A stretch of DNA of 64,000 bases from Holtermannia corniformis (lineage: Eukaryota > Basidiomycota > Tremellomycetes > Holtermanniales). Where the stretch lies: the NCBI GenBank assembly GCA_001599935.1, contig BCIJ01000001.1, positions 1,212,766 through 1,276,765 on the forward strand. Reading direction: 5' to 3'. Shown here one piece after another: positions 43,626 through 56,525 of this stretch (within the stretch, counting starts at the first letter, position 1; each line of letters opens with the position of its first letter). Made by a program: the position numbers and the translations under genes. The notes under the pieces are model-generated. The model did not search any database. It saw only the letters and a list, made by a program, of their open reading frames with translations, and was not told where the DNA came from.

Positions 43626-46600
43626 TGGCTGCGAATACTGCTACAGCCGGTGCTTCCGGTTTGGTCATGGAGAAGGTATGCGGAATGTGCGGGCCTGACT
43701 CGGACGGCGCTCATAGTCCTTAGACCGACAAGCGTGACTACCTTACGGCTATCGAGTCGACCGTGCAAGAGCAATGGCTCGCGTCCAACATCTTCCAAAC
43801 CGACCCTGTGCCTCTGCCAGAGTCGTGCAAGTCGTATGTCGACTTCTTCGGCAACCTCACTGCCAACGAGGTCAAGGCCAAAATGCAGCAGATCCAAAAG
43901 GAGAACCCAAAATGGCTCGGTACCTTTCCCTTCCCCTACATGAACGGCTCCCTTCATCTCGGCCACTCGTTCACCATTTCGAAGATTGAATTTGCCGCTG
44001 GATTCGAGCGCATGCAGGGCAAGCGTGTGCTGTTCCCCATGGGTCTGCACTGCACGGGCATGCCAATCAAGGTCGGTCGGACGGGACGGGTATGGACACG
44101 GCTGACGCTCCTAGTCTGCTGCAGACAAGCTGATCCGCGAGATGGAAATGTTCGGTCCCAACTTTGAAGGCTACACGGCTGCCGACGAGCCCGAGCCCGA
44201 GATCAAGGCGGCCAAGCCCGCAAAGTCGCTCGAGGCCACCGACCCATCAAAGGGCAAGAAGGGCAAGCTCAACGCCAAGTCAACCGGTCTTACCTACCAG
44301 TTCCAGATCATGGATCTGATTGGCGTACCGCGCGAGGAGATCAAACTATTTGCCGACCCCCAATACTGGCTTCAGTACTTTCCGCCAATTGCAAAGGTGG
44401 GTTCCACGCCATGAAACGAGCGAGCTGACTGTGCAGACCGACATGAACGCGTTTGGCGCCCGTGTGGACTGGAGGAGAACATTCGTTACAAGTAGGCATC
44501 AAATTGCAAATCAGTCAAGCACAGCAACTGATCATCTCAACTGTCTAGCCGACGCCAACCCCTACTACGACTCGTTTGTGCGGTGGCAGATGAACCGCCT
44601 GCGCGAGCAAAACAGGATCAAGTTCGGCGAGCGCTACACCATTTACTCACCAAAGGATGGTCAGCCGTGCATGGACCACGACCGTTCGAGCGGCGAGGCC
44701 GTCAACCCGCAAGAGTACACGGCGGTCAAGATGGAAGTCACTGGCTGGGGTGAGAAGATCAGCTCGGAGATCAAGCAGGCGATTGGTGGTCGCAAAGTCT
44801 ACCTCGTGGCGGCGACGCTCCGCCCGGAGACAATGTGAGTGCAAGGTGTTGGTGCTGGGCGATGGCTGACATCGACAGGTATGGTCAGACCAACTGCTTT
44901 GTCGGGCCAAACCTCAAGTACGGGCTGTTCGAGGCCTCCGACTCGGAGCTGTTCCTTGTCACCGAGCGCGCCGCACGCAACATGGCTTTCCAAGGTACCT
45001 TCGCTCGCCCTCGTGGAGTCCACACGCGCGTGGCCGAGCTCAAGGGTAGCGAAATTGTCGGTACAACGGTCAAGCCGCCTTTCGGCATCGTGCCAGAGGT
45101 CTACGTTCTGCCCATGGAGAGCGTCATCGCCACCAAGGTGAGTATCTGTCGCCGATCGTCGCGTCGCTAACCTTGCAGGGCACTGGTGTCGTGACTTCGG
45201 TCCCATCCGACTCGCCCGACGACTACATGACCTATATGGATCTTCGCAAAAAGGCTGAATACTACGGCATCAAGCCCGAGTGGGTCAAGATCGACCCCAT
45301 CCCCGTGCTCAAGACGCCCAAGTACGGTGACATGACGGCGGAGACGCTTTGCAAGGAGCTCAAGATCCAATCGGCCAAGGACGCCGTCAAGCTTGCCGAT
45401 GCAAAGGACATTGCGTACAAGGAGGGCTTCAACAACGGTATCATGCTCGTTGGTCAGTTCGAGGGACAGCCCGTGGCCGAGGCCAAGCCCAAGGCTCGGC
45501 AAGCAATGATTGATGCGGGTCTTGCCACTCCGTACGCCGAGCCCGAGAGCGAAGTTATTTCGCGCAGTGCCGATGTGTGTGTGGTGGCCCTCTGTGACCA
45601 GTGGTACCTGGACTACGGTGTTGAAGATTGGAAGGCTGTTGCCAAGACGTGAGTCGACCGTAGCTCGAGCGCTGGGCTGACCCCGCAGGCTCCTCGACCG
45701 GATGAACACCTACTTCCCCGAGACGCGCAACTCGTTTGAAGCGGTGCTCAACTGGCTCAACCAGTGGGCATGTGCCCGCAGCTATGGTCTTGGTTCCAAG
45801 CTGCCTTGGGACCCACAATTCCTCGTCGAGTCTCTGAGTGACTCGACCATCTACATGTCGTACTACACTATCGCCCACCTTCTGCACGGTATGTACACTG
45901 CCGTCTGTTGGCACCGACTGACAGCGTAGGTGGTGACATCTTTGGCCGTACCCCTGGCCCCCTTGGCATCACCGCAGACCAAATGACTGACGAGGTCTGG
46001 GACTATGTTCTCGGCAGTGCCAAGCTCCCAGCCGACGCCTCCCTCTCTGCTGAAAAGGCAGCCGAGCTCAAGTACCACTTCCAATACTTTTACCCGATGG
46101 ACGTCCGTTCGTCAGGCAAGGATCTCATCCCAAACCACCTCACGTTCTGCGTCTACGTGCACGCCGCTCTCTTCCCCGAGCACCACTGGCCCAAGAGCAT
46201 GCGGTGCAATGGTCACTTGATGCTCAACGGCAAGAAGATGAGCAAGAGTACCGGCAACTTTTTGACAATGTCCGAGGCCATCAACAAGTTTGGTGCCGAC
46301 GCGACCCGTCTCTCGCTGGCCGATGCCGGTGATGACATTACCGACGCCAAGTGAGTGGGCTCATTGAGGTGGAACATGGCTGACTTGACCAGCTTCGAAG
46401 AGTCCGTGGCCAACTCGGCCATTCTTCGTCTGCACACTGCCGCCGAATGGGCCAAGGAGATGAAGGAGAGCGAGCCCTCGCTCCGCACTGGCGAGCTCAA
46501 CGCACACGACCAGGGCTTCCTCACTGAAATCGACTTCCTGCTTGGCGAGTGCAAGGCGGCCTACCAAAAGTATGTCAGAGGAGTCGAAGCTGGGCTGACA

Positions 46601-47469
46601 ATGCACAGCATGGCGTTCAAGGAGGCGCTCAAGCGTGGGCTGTATGATATCGAGCTCGCACGCAACTGGTACCGTGCCGTCACTCATCCCGACAACGGCG
46701 GCGCCGGTATGCATCGCGACGCCGTCTTCCGCTACATCCACGTCAGCACGCTTGCGATCCAGCCGTTTGTGCCCCACTTTGCCCAGTTCATTTGGAGCAA
46801 GATCCTTGGCGAGTCGACACCGGCTCAGAATGCGCCATGGCCCGAGCCATCCGGTCCCGTGGACGTGGCGGCGCGTGCCCGTCAGGCCTACATGCAGTCT
46901 GTCGTCGACTCGATCCGCAGCAACGAGACGACCATCACTCGACGCAAGGGCAAGGCCAAGACGATCTCGTACGACCCAAGCAAGAAGAAGAATGCCCGGA
47001 TCTTTGTCGCGAACCAATTCCCAGCTTGGCAAGACGCGTGCGTAGAGATCCTCAAGCGGACGTATGATGCCAAGGCCAACACGGTCGACGAGGCTCAGGC
47101 GCGGAAAGAGCTCGCAGACTCCGGTCTGCAAAAGGATAAACGCGCGATGCCGTTCCTACAGACGATCAAGGTAAGTGGTATGCAATCGGGTTCGAATATT
47201 GAAAGCTTATCGCGGATCAGAGACGCCTTCTGGCCGAGGGGCCTTCTGCCCTGGACCGATCCTTCCCCTTTTCAGAGCTCGAGGCCCTGACGCTACTGCG
47301 GACTTATATCAAAGCGTCGCTCAAGTTTAACGACGTCGAGATCCTCTCGGTGGAGGATGGTCTGGCGCGAATCGCCAAGGAGGGCGAGGACGACAAGGGG
47401 TGGTCCAAGGAAAAGGTCGAGAGCGCCGAACCAGGATCACCCAATGTGCAGTTCTGGAACGCCGATTAG
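43626..47469 (+). CDS. CDC60: Cytosolic leucyl-tRNA synthetase
   Basis: Class I enzyme charging tRNA-Leu. After [17 protein letters not shown] an intron leads to [18 protein letters not shown]. Nucleotide-binding motif: [19 protein letters not shown] (HLGHS for HIGH). The editing region is marked by AATLRPETM, spliced to [18 protein letters not shown]. The catalytic domain continues with [16 protein letters not shown], and [17 protein letters not shown] is the KMSKS loop, followed by the anticodon-binding helices and a eukaryotic C-terminal extension ending NVQFWNAD. More than ten introns. Gene symbol from the yeast orthologue; the eukaryotic-type extension and lack of a presequence argue against the mitochondrial form. 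Confidence 0.97.
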
Positions 47470-47964
47470 CACCGGAGTTAGATGGGGTTCTTCGGCAGGC
47501 GGGGGCACGATCAATAGACTGATGCACGTTCGTCCCTTTGAGCGACCGCTACACGTGGGACCAAACGCGATTTGCCACCCAAACAGATTGACCACTTGAT
47601 GGCGTCGGGTTTAGCTTGGCAACCGCGTTCGCACAGAGAAGATAACGAGCAGACGCGCGGCCAGATACAGCGTCCGTACCCCTCAAACGCGTAAGACCGG
47701 ATTGAATCTCCGTCCAATTCTCACACTACGTCAGCCACGAGCCCCGGCTCTCCTCCAAAGCCGACAACTCGGCTTCTCGCACGGCGCTCTTTTCTTCAAG
47801 CAGTCATCACAAGCCGAAGCGGGCGCGGTTCTCGACAGCTGGCTTCCTTTGGAGCGTCCACCTTGGATTCGCGCAGCCCCCTTTGTGCGCCAAACTGCGT
47901 CACAGCTCAGGTGCTGGATACAAGAGGGCTTTCGCAACGCGTTCAGTGCCCACTTACTTGCACA
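47470..47964. other. Intergenic, no gene seen
   Basis: About 495 bp between two plus-strand genes. Only short frames; presumably LeuRS 3' UTR and the promoter of the glycosyltransferase. Confidence 0.4.
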
Positions 47965-50273
47965 ATGTTCTCTCCGCCCATCTCACCTATCGATGGCCGG
48001 CGATTCGATGAGTCCGGAGGAGAATTGCCGGATATCCCCTCGCTCGAGTCGCTGGACGAGCGCTTGACTGACAGCAAGGGTCACCTCTGGAGACCAGAGA
48101 TGACTTCAGAGCAAAAGCTTGCTCGGGAGCAATGGCTCAGTGGGGGGCGTGGTCGTCGCGGACTTCGCATTGTCATTGTCACCGGTTAGTGCGCGACTGC
48201 CACAGATCCTGCGCTAACCTAGTGGCAGAGAACTTTCTGCCAAAGGTCGATGGCGTGACGCGAACGCTTGCGCGATTATTGGAGCACCTTGAGCGAGAGG
48301 GTCATAGTTGTATGCTGCTCGGTCCCGGGACTGGTATGGTACGTGTGCACTGTAGCTGAACTGCGCTGACGACACCCATAGAGTCACTACGCGTCGCACC
48401 CGCTCGTCGGGACGCTGGGCCTTCCTCTGGTCCTCTATCCTGGTCTCAAGGTGTGTACGCGCCGAGACACTGATCATCGCTGACTCTTGTAGTTGAACTT
48501 TCTCCGCCCCAAGTTTCTCAGCACGATCAAAAAGTTCCAGCCCGATGTCGTACACTTTGTCGATCCCATCTGGCTTGGTGCACAAACATTGATGGCTATG
48601 GAGTTGGGTTGGGCTGGAGAGTAGGTAGTCACAGGGTGCGGCGAAGCCATCGCTGACATTGCACAGAGAATGGGTTGGAGAGAGCGGCCCCAAGCTCGGA
48701 GGCGGGATCAGTGGTGCCGTCGTCGCAAGTTACCACACGTTAGTGTTGCGCGCATCCGCCGAGCATGGCTAACTGCTATGCAGCAACTTGGCAACGTATG
48801 CAACCCTGTTCGGTCTACCATGGCTCGAACCGATCATGTGGCGTTTCCAAAAGTGGCTGTATAGCAAGTGAGTCTCTACCTTCGCGCCTAGCATGCGCTT
48901 ACGGGTATAGGACCCTTCTGTCCCTGTGCCCGTCGCCATCCACAATGGCCATGCTCGAAGGACAAAAGTTCAATCCAGTTCGCCTGTGGCCCCGGGGCGT
49001 CGAGTTGACGCATTTCAACCCGACCAAGCGCTCCGCAGCCTTGCGTGCGCAATGGGGTGTCTCGACATCAAGCAAAGACGGGGACGTCCACAACTTACCG
49101 GTGCGCCGAGCGAGCTTGCCTATCACACCGCCCGCTACTCCAGAGGTACGAGCTGCAGACCGAGCAACTGGCACTGCAGTGCCTTTGTCCGACAGTACTC
49201 GTCTTGTTGCCATGTACACAGGACGAATGTAGGTGCTGCGAGAAGCCCACGGAAAGCTAACGACACTAGCTCATGGGAGAAGAACCTGCGACTCGTCATC
49301 GACGCCTTTGTCCATCTGAGCAAGTATTTGCCAGAAGGAACGCCGATCCCCAAACTCGTTTTCGTTGGCGATGGCCCAGCGCGAGCAGAGCTCACCACCT
49401 TGTGTGCTGAGAAGGGGATCGACGCTACGTTCATGGGCTTCCGGTTCGGGGAAGACTTGGCGGCAAACTATGCGAGCGCGGACATTTTCGTGTTCCCATC
49501 ATTCACCGAGGTATGTTGCTTGGGTTGTTATACTGTTGCTGATACCGGCAGACTTTCGGCCAAGTTGTACTCGAGGCGCTAGCTTCAGGCTTGGTGAGTG
49601 CTCTAGTTTTCCTCTGGTGTTCTCGAACCTGACTGACCCGCAAAGCCTGTCGTCGGTCTTGACGCCGAGGGAACCCGAGACCTCGTCAAACACAACTTCT
49701 CTGGCCAGCTGCTCCCGCTGCCGGGCGAGGGCACAAATGGTCTTGAAGCTTCTCGCGCCTGGCCTCAACTGTGCAAATCTTCAGCGCAGTCGTCACCGAT
49801 CTTTGACAAGCTGGCTCACGACTATGCCAAGTTGATTGCGCATCTCATTGTGAACCCAGACGAACGCAAGCGCATGAGCCAAACGGCGTGCACCAAGTCG
49901 ATCGCCGGTTTCACCTGGTGGGATGCCATGGAGGTGTGTCAAACCGGACTCTGATCACCGCTGACCCTGGCAGAAATGCGTTGATGGCTATCGCGAGGCG
50001 ATGAGGACCACACTTTCGCGAAAGTCGGCCAAGGGCGATTCCGAGGCTGCCAAGCGGATCCCGGCTAGCTTGCGGCGGCCGATCAGCACTGCGTTAGCTC
50101 ACCGGGGCGGTTGGGAAGACCGTCAACCGAAAGGCCAATTCATTCAAGCCTCGTTCCCCCTTGGGATCTGTGAGTGTATCCCATAGCGTTGTCCGCACTG
50201 CTGACCTGCCCAAGTGACGAATGCTATCATCTTCTTGATCCTCTACCTCGTCTGGAGGTCCTTGTACACGTAG
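47965..50273 (+). CDS. GT4-family glycosyltransferase with C-terminal membrane anchor (SQD2-like)
   Basis: The protein starts MFSPPISPIDGRRFDESGG. A GT-B fold is indicated by LRIVIVTENFLPKVDGVTRT, HPLVGTLGLPLVLYPGLKL and FQPDVVHFVDPIWLGAQ, with YHTNLATYATLFGLPWLE after the donor-site region. The second half has RLWPRGVELTHFNP, MYTGRISWEKNLRLVIDAF, KLVFVGDGPARAEL and the nucleotide-sugar motif FPSFTETFGQVVLEALASGL. It closes with one hydrophobic helix (NAIIFLILYLVW) and RSLYT, a tail-anchor topology. The layout resembles plant SQD2 sulfoquinovosyltransferase and related alpha-mannosyltransferases; the fungal substrate is unknown. About nine introns are needed. Confidence 0.85.
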
Positions 50274-50393
50274 GATTACACGACGTAACGACATAGATGG
50301 GCAAGCAATGCATGAGGGGGGAGTTGCTACAAGATCTTGAAATGACCAGATGCATGCAATGAGATGTCCGGAAATGCGATGGGTTGCTGACGA

Positions 50394-53300
50394 CTACCGC
50401 TTGGCGCCGGTGCGCTTTTTGCCCCGCAAGGCGCTCTTGCCGCGAGGTTTTGATGACGATGCCTGGCCCTGGATAAACTTGACGAGCTCTTCGACGTCTG
50501 GCTGAGGCAGATTGGAGGCAGCGGCGGCGGCCTCAGCGCCCTCGACGGCTGAGCGTGGGATGGGCAGGGTAGATGACGACGCGAGCGGAACACGCTTGCG
50601 CTGTGTGCTACCAGTCACCCGCTGCTGTGCGCTGTGCAGGCGAGCAAGCTGCTCGACGCGTTGCTGCTGCGTCTGCTGCTGAACGCGCTCGGCGTTCTCC
50701 ATGACCGCCTTTAGGAGCTCGACGTTCTTGCCGACCTCCTTCGATTGCACATTGTCCTTGCCGAGGTGGGTCTCGAAGATCTCAAGCGCGGCAATCGAGC
50801 ACTCGAGGGCCTTGGGTACGTCTTGAGCGAGGAAGTGGGCCTGGGTCAATTGGTGCAGAGTGGCGCCGGTGACGAGGTGCTTTGGACCAAAGACGGTTGC
50901 CGACAAATCATGCGCTTGGTTGAGCAACGAGAGGGAGAGGGTGTGGTGGCCGAGGTTTTGCAGGATTGCCGCAACATTCGTCTACACTGTCAGCACGACC
51001 TGGCATGCTGGGCACTCACCAAAACACCCTGCAGCTCTGGGTGATTGTCGCCGTATACGACCTGCCACAGCTGAATGATGTAGCGGAAGTAACGCAGCGA
51101 GGCCTCTGGGTTGTTCTCAAGGTTTTCGAGCATGGCGAGGTTGTAGTAGTAGCTGATCGTTTCGGCATGATGGATGCCAAGAGTGCGCTCCGCGACGATG
51201 ACGGCCTGGCGCTGCAGACGCAGAGCGGTGGCGAGGTCGAGACCGAGCGGGGTGTCCTGCTCTACACCCTCTTGCGCGAGCTGCTGCATTTTGAGCCGCG
51301 CCAATTGGTGGAGGGCGATGGCATAGTGGTTGTATGCGACTGCAACCTCGGGGTGGATGACCGAGTGGATCTGCTCGTACAAGTTGATTCCCTCGAGCAT
51401 AAAGTCGAGACCCATCTCGACGTTGCCGCGGTTGATCGTGTTGCGACCGGCCTCGAAGATCTCCTCGGCAACCGACGACTGTGACGGTCAGTAAAACCCG
51501 ATTGCAAGTAGACGACTAACAGGGGGCGCGCTGCTGCGGACAATAGGAACGAGGGTGAGGATATCCGACGGCACAAACGTCGTCTTGCGCACGACCGGGA
51601 CGGGCTTCTTCGACTTTTTCGCCTTTTTGTCCTTGACTTCATCCTCGGACACGTGCGCCGAAGCTTCGCCATCCACGCTTGGCTTGAACTCGTACTCGCG
51701 CTGAACGAGCTGGAAGCCTGCACGGGTCGCGAGCTCGCGCAGGATCTGTGGTTTCTTGAGATCATCGACAAGGTAGGTCTCGTCGAGGGTCCAGCGGAAG
51801 CGCTGTTCGACCTGAGCGATGATCTGCTCACGAAGCGACTCGGGAGTGAGCTTGGTGTACTCTGGTGCTGGCGCATCGGTGAACCCAGATGGCTCGTACA
51901 CGGCCGCAGGCGAGGCGTTGAACGCCGTGCCGATGAGACAGTTGAGGAAGTGGGCGACCGCGCAAGTCGTGTGTTCGGCCACGAGACCGCGCAAGAGGGT
52001 ACGCAGAACGTGCTTGCTGGCACGGAAGACCATCTCCTGGAGGATGAGAACCTTGAGCGAGGCCAGGTGGCCGGCGGCCTCGGCACCGTCCTTTTGTCCC
52101 GAAAACTTGATGACGGCAGCAAGAAGGTGGCCGAGATAGCGCATGTTGATGCCGCGGCTGTGAAGGTGCTTGGAGAGCGAGTGGCCGTCCATGAGGCCGC
52201 TCGTGTTGGCTGTGAGGGTATCGATGGCGACGGCGGGGATGGCAATCGTGCGGAGAAAGACTGAAGCGTCTCGGACGGCCTTGATCGCCGGATCGCTCTC
52301 ATCAGTGACCGTCGCTGGCAGGAACCCCTCGGTCGCTTCGCCCTCCTTGGGCAAAGGCAGGTCAACAAACGCATCGGCGTTGAAGCGCAGCTCAAACTGC
52401 TTCATAGCCTTGTCGGCCGTTGCGGCGTCAATCTCTGGCTCTGGTCCAGGCTCAGTCTCGGCCTCGGTCTCGCCTTCAGCGGTCGCCTCGCCGGCTGCCT
52501 TGTCGGCCTTCTTCTTCTGGTTCTCGGCCGCCAGCTCGCGCGCCCACTTTTTCAGTTCCGTCTCCCAGAATGTCTCGAGCAATTCCGGGCGAAGCAAGGC
52601 AACACGGTGCGGGTACGTTGCCTTGGCGTCGCCTGGGCCGACAACTTGTCCATCGATATCCTTTTCGAGCCATTCGATGTCGACAGGGCTCAAGCGCGGA
52701 AGATCGAGAAGGTAGCGACGGCCATCCGAGCCTCGAAGACCCTTGACGTCGACGCTTGTCCAGAACTCGTGCTCCTTGCCCTCGCCGTCCGTCATGGGGT
52801 GCTTGGCCAGACGCTGGGCCGAAGCAATCTTCTCCATGATCTTGTGCATGCCCGCGTCCCAGTGTAGGACGGTAGGCTTTTCACTGTCAAGACCGTGAAT
52901 GATCAGTGGGTTCTCGGGTACATCGGTTTCTTCGGCGCTCTCGGCGGTTTCGGTCGGTTTTGAGGGCGAGTCGCCGACGTTGACCCAATCCTCCTTGGAC
53001 TCCTTCACCTCTGACTCTGGCTTGGCCTCTTCCTCGTCGCGGCGCCGAGAGAAGATACCGGGCAAGACGGATTGGCAGACCCAACGCTCACCGAGCCAGT
53101 CGACGACCGTGTGACCGAGCAGGTAGACGCTGTCCACATCAAGCTTGTTGAGGTGCTTTACGCCGACGGCGTCCTTTGCGTGCGAGACGTGCGCAGCGGC
53201 ATCACCGCCAAGGTGGGTATAAGCGTCGACCGAGTTGACGGCCTTTGTGAAGAAGATGTTGGACGCTAGCCACATGTGAGCGCTTGGTTCGTCTTGCGGG

Positions 53301-54800
53301 TTGAGAGGGATCAAGTCGCCCCGAGCGATCGCAAGCACGCCGCGGACGCTGGCAGAGGTGAACTCTGCCCAAGTCTTTTGCGCCATGCGTTCGCGCACAA
53401 CACGCTCGCCCATGGTCGCCTTTGGCATCTCGCGCACGCCCTGGATCTCTTCGTTCCAGTCGCGCGCAGCGTCGAGCCCCTCGGCGCCGATCGCACCCGT
53501 GTGTACAAAGGCCATTTGGACGCGCAGCGGGTCGGCAGACGGTGCCGGGGGCACCGTGACAAGCCAAGGGTATGCCGGCTCGTGCTGTGGGATCGGGACG
53601 GTCGCGATCGGTTCACGCGCAGGCGGCGTTGTCGACAAGGGTGGAAGCTTGCTCATGGCGGCAGTGAACAGGGGCGAGATGCCATGCAGCAGGTCGATCA
53701 ACGAGTGGTACGTCTTGACCGTTGTGCCGTCTGGAGACTGTCGAGGCGACGGGTCGAAGCTGCCGACGTTTGATCGAGAGACGTGCCAGCCGCGGGTGGT
53801 GCAGACGAGCATGACTGTGTCGCCTTCAAGTGTCGACACTTGCAAGTAGAGCTGCTGGCCCTGTTGGCGAAGGTGCGGTGGAGGCGGGTTGAACGGGGAG
53901 AGAGTGATGGCGCGCAAGACGGGCGCTGTAGCTGTGGGTGGGATCGCGATCGGCAGTGTCGCAAGCGAAGCCTCGGTGAGTCCGTGCCAGTCGGCAAACG
54001 CATGTGCGCCCTCGGCTGCGGGCTTTGCAACCTCGCGCTTGATCTTGACCGTCTGCGGGCGTCCACCCTTGCTCTTGCCCTTGACGACCTCGACCTCTTC
54101 ATACTGTGGCTTGGCCGACGGAGCGATAGTAGCGAGCTGGTCGTCGCGCACGGCTTCGAAGAGGGTCGTGCCGGGATTGATGCCGACGGTCGAGAGAGGG
54201 GCCGCTGTCGTGCCAACAGGGTGCGTGTACTCGCGCAACCGGGTCACTTGCTGGCGCGCATCCGACTCGGAGTAGGGTTCTGTCCTGTCAGCCTCGTCCC
54301 AGCAGCAACATGCACTGACCGCGCACGACATCAAGGACGCGATCGGCCTTGCCCTCGACATGGCCAAAGACGTCGCCGACCTCGAACCAATCGCTGAGCT
54401 TTTCGCCCTCGCGGATCTCGACATTCTCTTTGCCCTTGCCCAGAACGCTGCCTCGTTGGCCATTCGCCGGTGTACTGGCTGGGATCCTGAACGAATACGG
54501 TCCAAGCCAGTAACCGCCGGCCCACTCGTTCAGCGCGACCCTGAGATCCTGCAGCGTTTCCGACGATTGCGGGTAGAGGGTAAACGTCGAGAACGAACTG
54601 TCTGGCTGAGATTTTGGCAACGTCTTTGCGTTTTGCGGCGCCGGCAGCCGAATCGTCACGGCGGGGACTAGCCGATCAGCTGGTGGCACTGGCAGCTCGG
54701 ACGACTGACTCTCGACCATTTCTGGCTCCGCAGCCTCTTGCTGCTGGTCGGTCACACCATTCACCTCGTGCGCAACGTCGTCCACGACCGGTTCGGCCAT
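50394..54800 (-). CDS. CLU1: Clustered mitochondria protein CLU1/TIF31
   Basis: CLU proteins are large cytosolic RNA-binding factors that keep mitochondria dispersed and support translation of nuclear mRNAs for mitochondrial proteins; yeast Clu1 copurifies with eIF3. The N-terminal CLU domain starts after an acidic leader (MAEPVVDDVAHEVNG) with LYPQSSETLQDLRVALNEW. The central exon is a single frame of about 1000 residues containing RDWNEEIQGVREMPKATMGE and GVKHLNKLDVDSVYLLGHTV. C-terminal TPR-like repeats read VAYNHYAIALHQLARLKMQQ, TISYYYNLAMLENLENNPE and HLVTGATLHQLTQAHFLA. The end is basic (ALRGKKRTGAKR). Three introns: near 54320-54265, 51535-51480 and 50990. Convergent with the glycosyltransferase. 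Confidence 0.95.
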
Positions 54801-55790
54801 GGTGTCGTCAAGGACCTATAGGATCGGGACCATCGGTGAGCTCGGCGATCGCGGCGATCGGTTGGAACGCGCACGGACCTTGTCTGGCAGTGTCCGGGGT
54901 GGATGTGAACTGCTGTGCGCCGTCTAGCAGTCGTGTGGAAGGCTTGCTGCGGTGTTTACAGAGGTCGATCTGGGTTGCGAGCTTGGCCAACCTGACTTTT
55001 TCCCGGCAGAGCGCTCCGAGGGGGGCGCCGTTACACTCTGCAACTTCCGCACCGCCTTACTCCGATCCGACAGTCGTCTGTGCCAGGGGGAGCACAGCCA
55101 GAGAGCGTAGGCAGCATCTCTTGCTTCAATGGTGCAGCGTTGTGCAGTGTGATCGGGCACGGACATTGTGTGCGCTGGGCACTGTGCCCCAATGATTGCT
55201 CCACCCTAGAACTAGATCGCACACTGCGTAGGGGTCTCCCATCGATCCGAGTTGACGCGAGATGCAAGACGGCACTCTGGATAGCAACTCTCTCAAAGGA
55301 ACCGTTCGTTGGCGAGTCGCTTGCATAAGTCGACAGCGGGTGACGCCTCTTTGAGCGAAATGCGAAATGCTGTTTCGACGCAAAGCGTCCGGCGTGCTCG
55401 GCAAGCTACATCGAGCACGACCAGCACGTCGAGCTCACCGCATGTAGGGTTGTTAGAACTCGGTCGGTGCATCTCGGACCCCGACAAAGCCCAGCTAGCC
55501 GCATTCAGCTGGTAGCCCAAGGAGGGTCATCGACCGTTCCCACGGCGTACAACAGTCCTGTAAGCCGTCTACCCAAAGTAGTCCCCTCGATGTAAACGCT
55601 CGTCAATCCCTCTGCTCGCCCCCGTCCCAACGAGATGCCACCTGCCACTGGCGGAGACCCCCAGTGGTGGTCACACGGCCTGTCGCCAGTCGGGTGACCA
55701 CTTGACGCCTGCTTCCGCCTACATGACCCGAGTGCGTGACCCTCGCCGTTCTCTCACTGCAGACCCCAGTGGATTTGACAGATAGCCAGC
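54801..55790. other. Intergenic region of about 1 kb
   Basis: It holds the CLU1 promoter and the promoter of the small Cys-cluster gene. Frames are short and overlapping. A palindromic CGATCGCGGCGATCG lies near 54845-54859. No gene or repeat family is recognised. Confidence 0.4.
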
Positions 55791-56386
55791 ATGGACTTTG
55801 GGACCTCACCGACCGAGTGCGCTCGGGTGGGGGTGGCGTGTGGCAGATCGCAAGCTGACGTTGGCCGGGTGATAGCTCGACGTCGTCTGTCGAAGTCAAC
55901 GACGCCATCTTTTGCGAGCACGGCAAGGAAGTGTGCGATGGCTGTGGCTTTGACGGCCGTGAGGGTGAGCCTGCAAGGACGATCAAGTTGATCGTCCTGG
56001 CTGACGTCGTACTGGCAAGACAACGACGCTTTCTTTGGGTACGCCGCATGTAATGCTGTAGCGGTCAGACTGACCGCCCTTGGCTAGCTTTGACCCGGCA
56101 GACCGCGCGCCGCTCGAGCTCCCGTCGTATCAGAAATCACCAAAGGACGGTTCCATCTCGTGCAAGCAGCACGGCAACAGCGGCTGTACTCAGTGCTGTC
56201 GGTGTCTCGTTGCGAGCCTGCGCGGTCAATGGGTTGACGAGCTGCAGTCGGCTGGAAAAAGCAGCTGACCAAGATGCACAAGGACGCGTGAGTGGTCGCA
56301 TACGCGAGCGAAGACACGCTAATCCGAGCAGCAAGAAGAACGCAAAGGCAAAGAGCAAGGAACCCAAGTCCAACCTCCACGTCTAG
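55791..56386 (+). CDS. Small conserved protein with two Cys-His clusters, function unknown
   Basis: Splicing joins MDFGTSPT to DSTSSVEVNDAIFCEHGKE, then VCDGCGFDGRE, a 19-nt exon (DNDAFFG), FDPADRAPLELPSYQKSP and finally SCKQHGNSGCTQC with FGWKKQLTKMHKDA and a Lys-rich tail. Cluster one is C-E-H-x4-C-x2-C; cluster two is C-x2-H-x4-C-x2-C. Both probably bind zinc. I recall similar small unnamed proteins in basidiomycetes, often with the same FFGFDP motif. No function is known to me. Five introns divide a protein of about 110 residues. Its frame is intact throughout. Confidence 0.8.
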
Positions 56387-56525
56387 ACTAGCGTACCTCG
56401 GAAAGTGTTAACGGTTGAAGATTGACTACGGCGTGTACGATAGTTGTAGGCAGTGATGGAAGCGTCGAGCCGATTATTCAGATCCATATAGCTACTACAC
56501 TTGCTGTTCACTCTGCTACCCGCGC

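Noticed and set aside
46361..47131. Minus-strand 256-codon frame in the LeuRS gene
   Set aside because: It mirrors the GC-rich codons of a conserved exon and has no recognisable motif or splice context.
51653..54397. Long plus-strand frames inside the CLU1 region
   Set aside because: They are antisense to a strongly conserved coding exon and reflect its codon bias; none shows a family motif.
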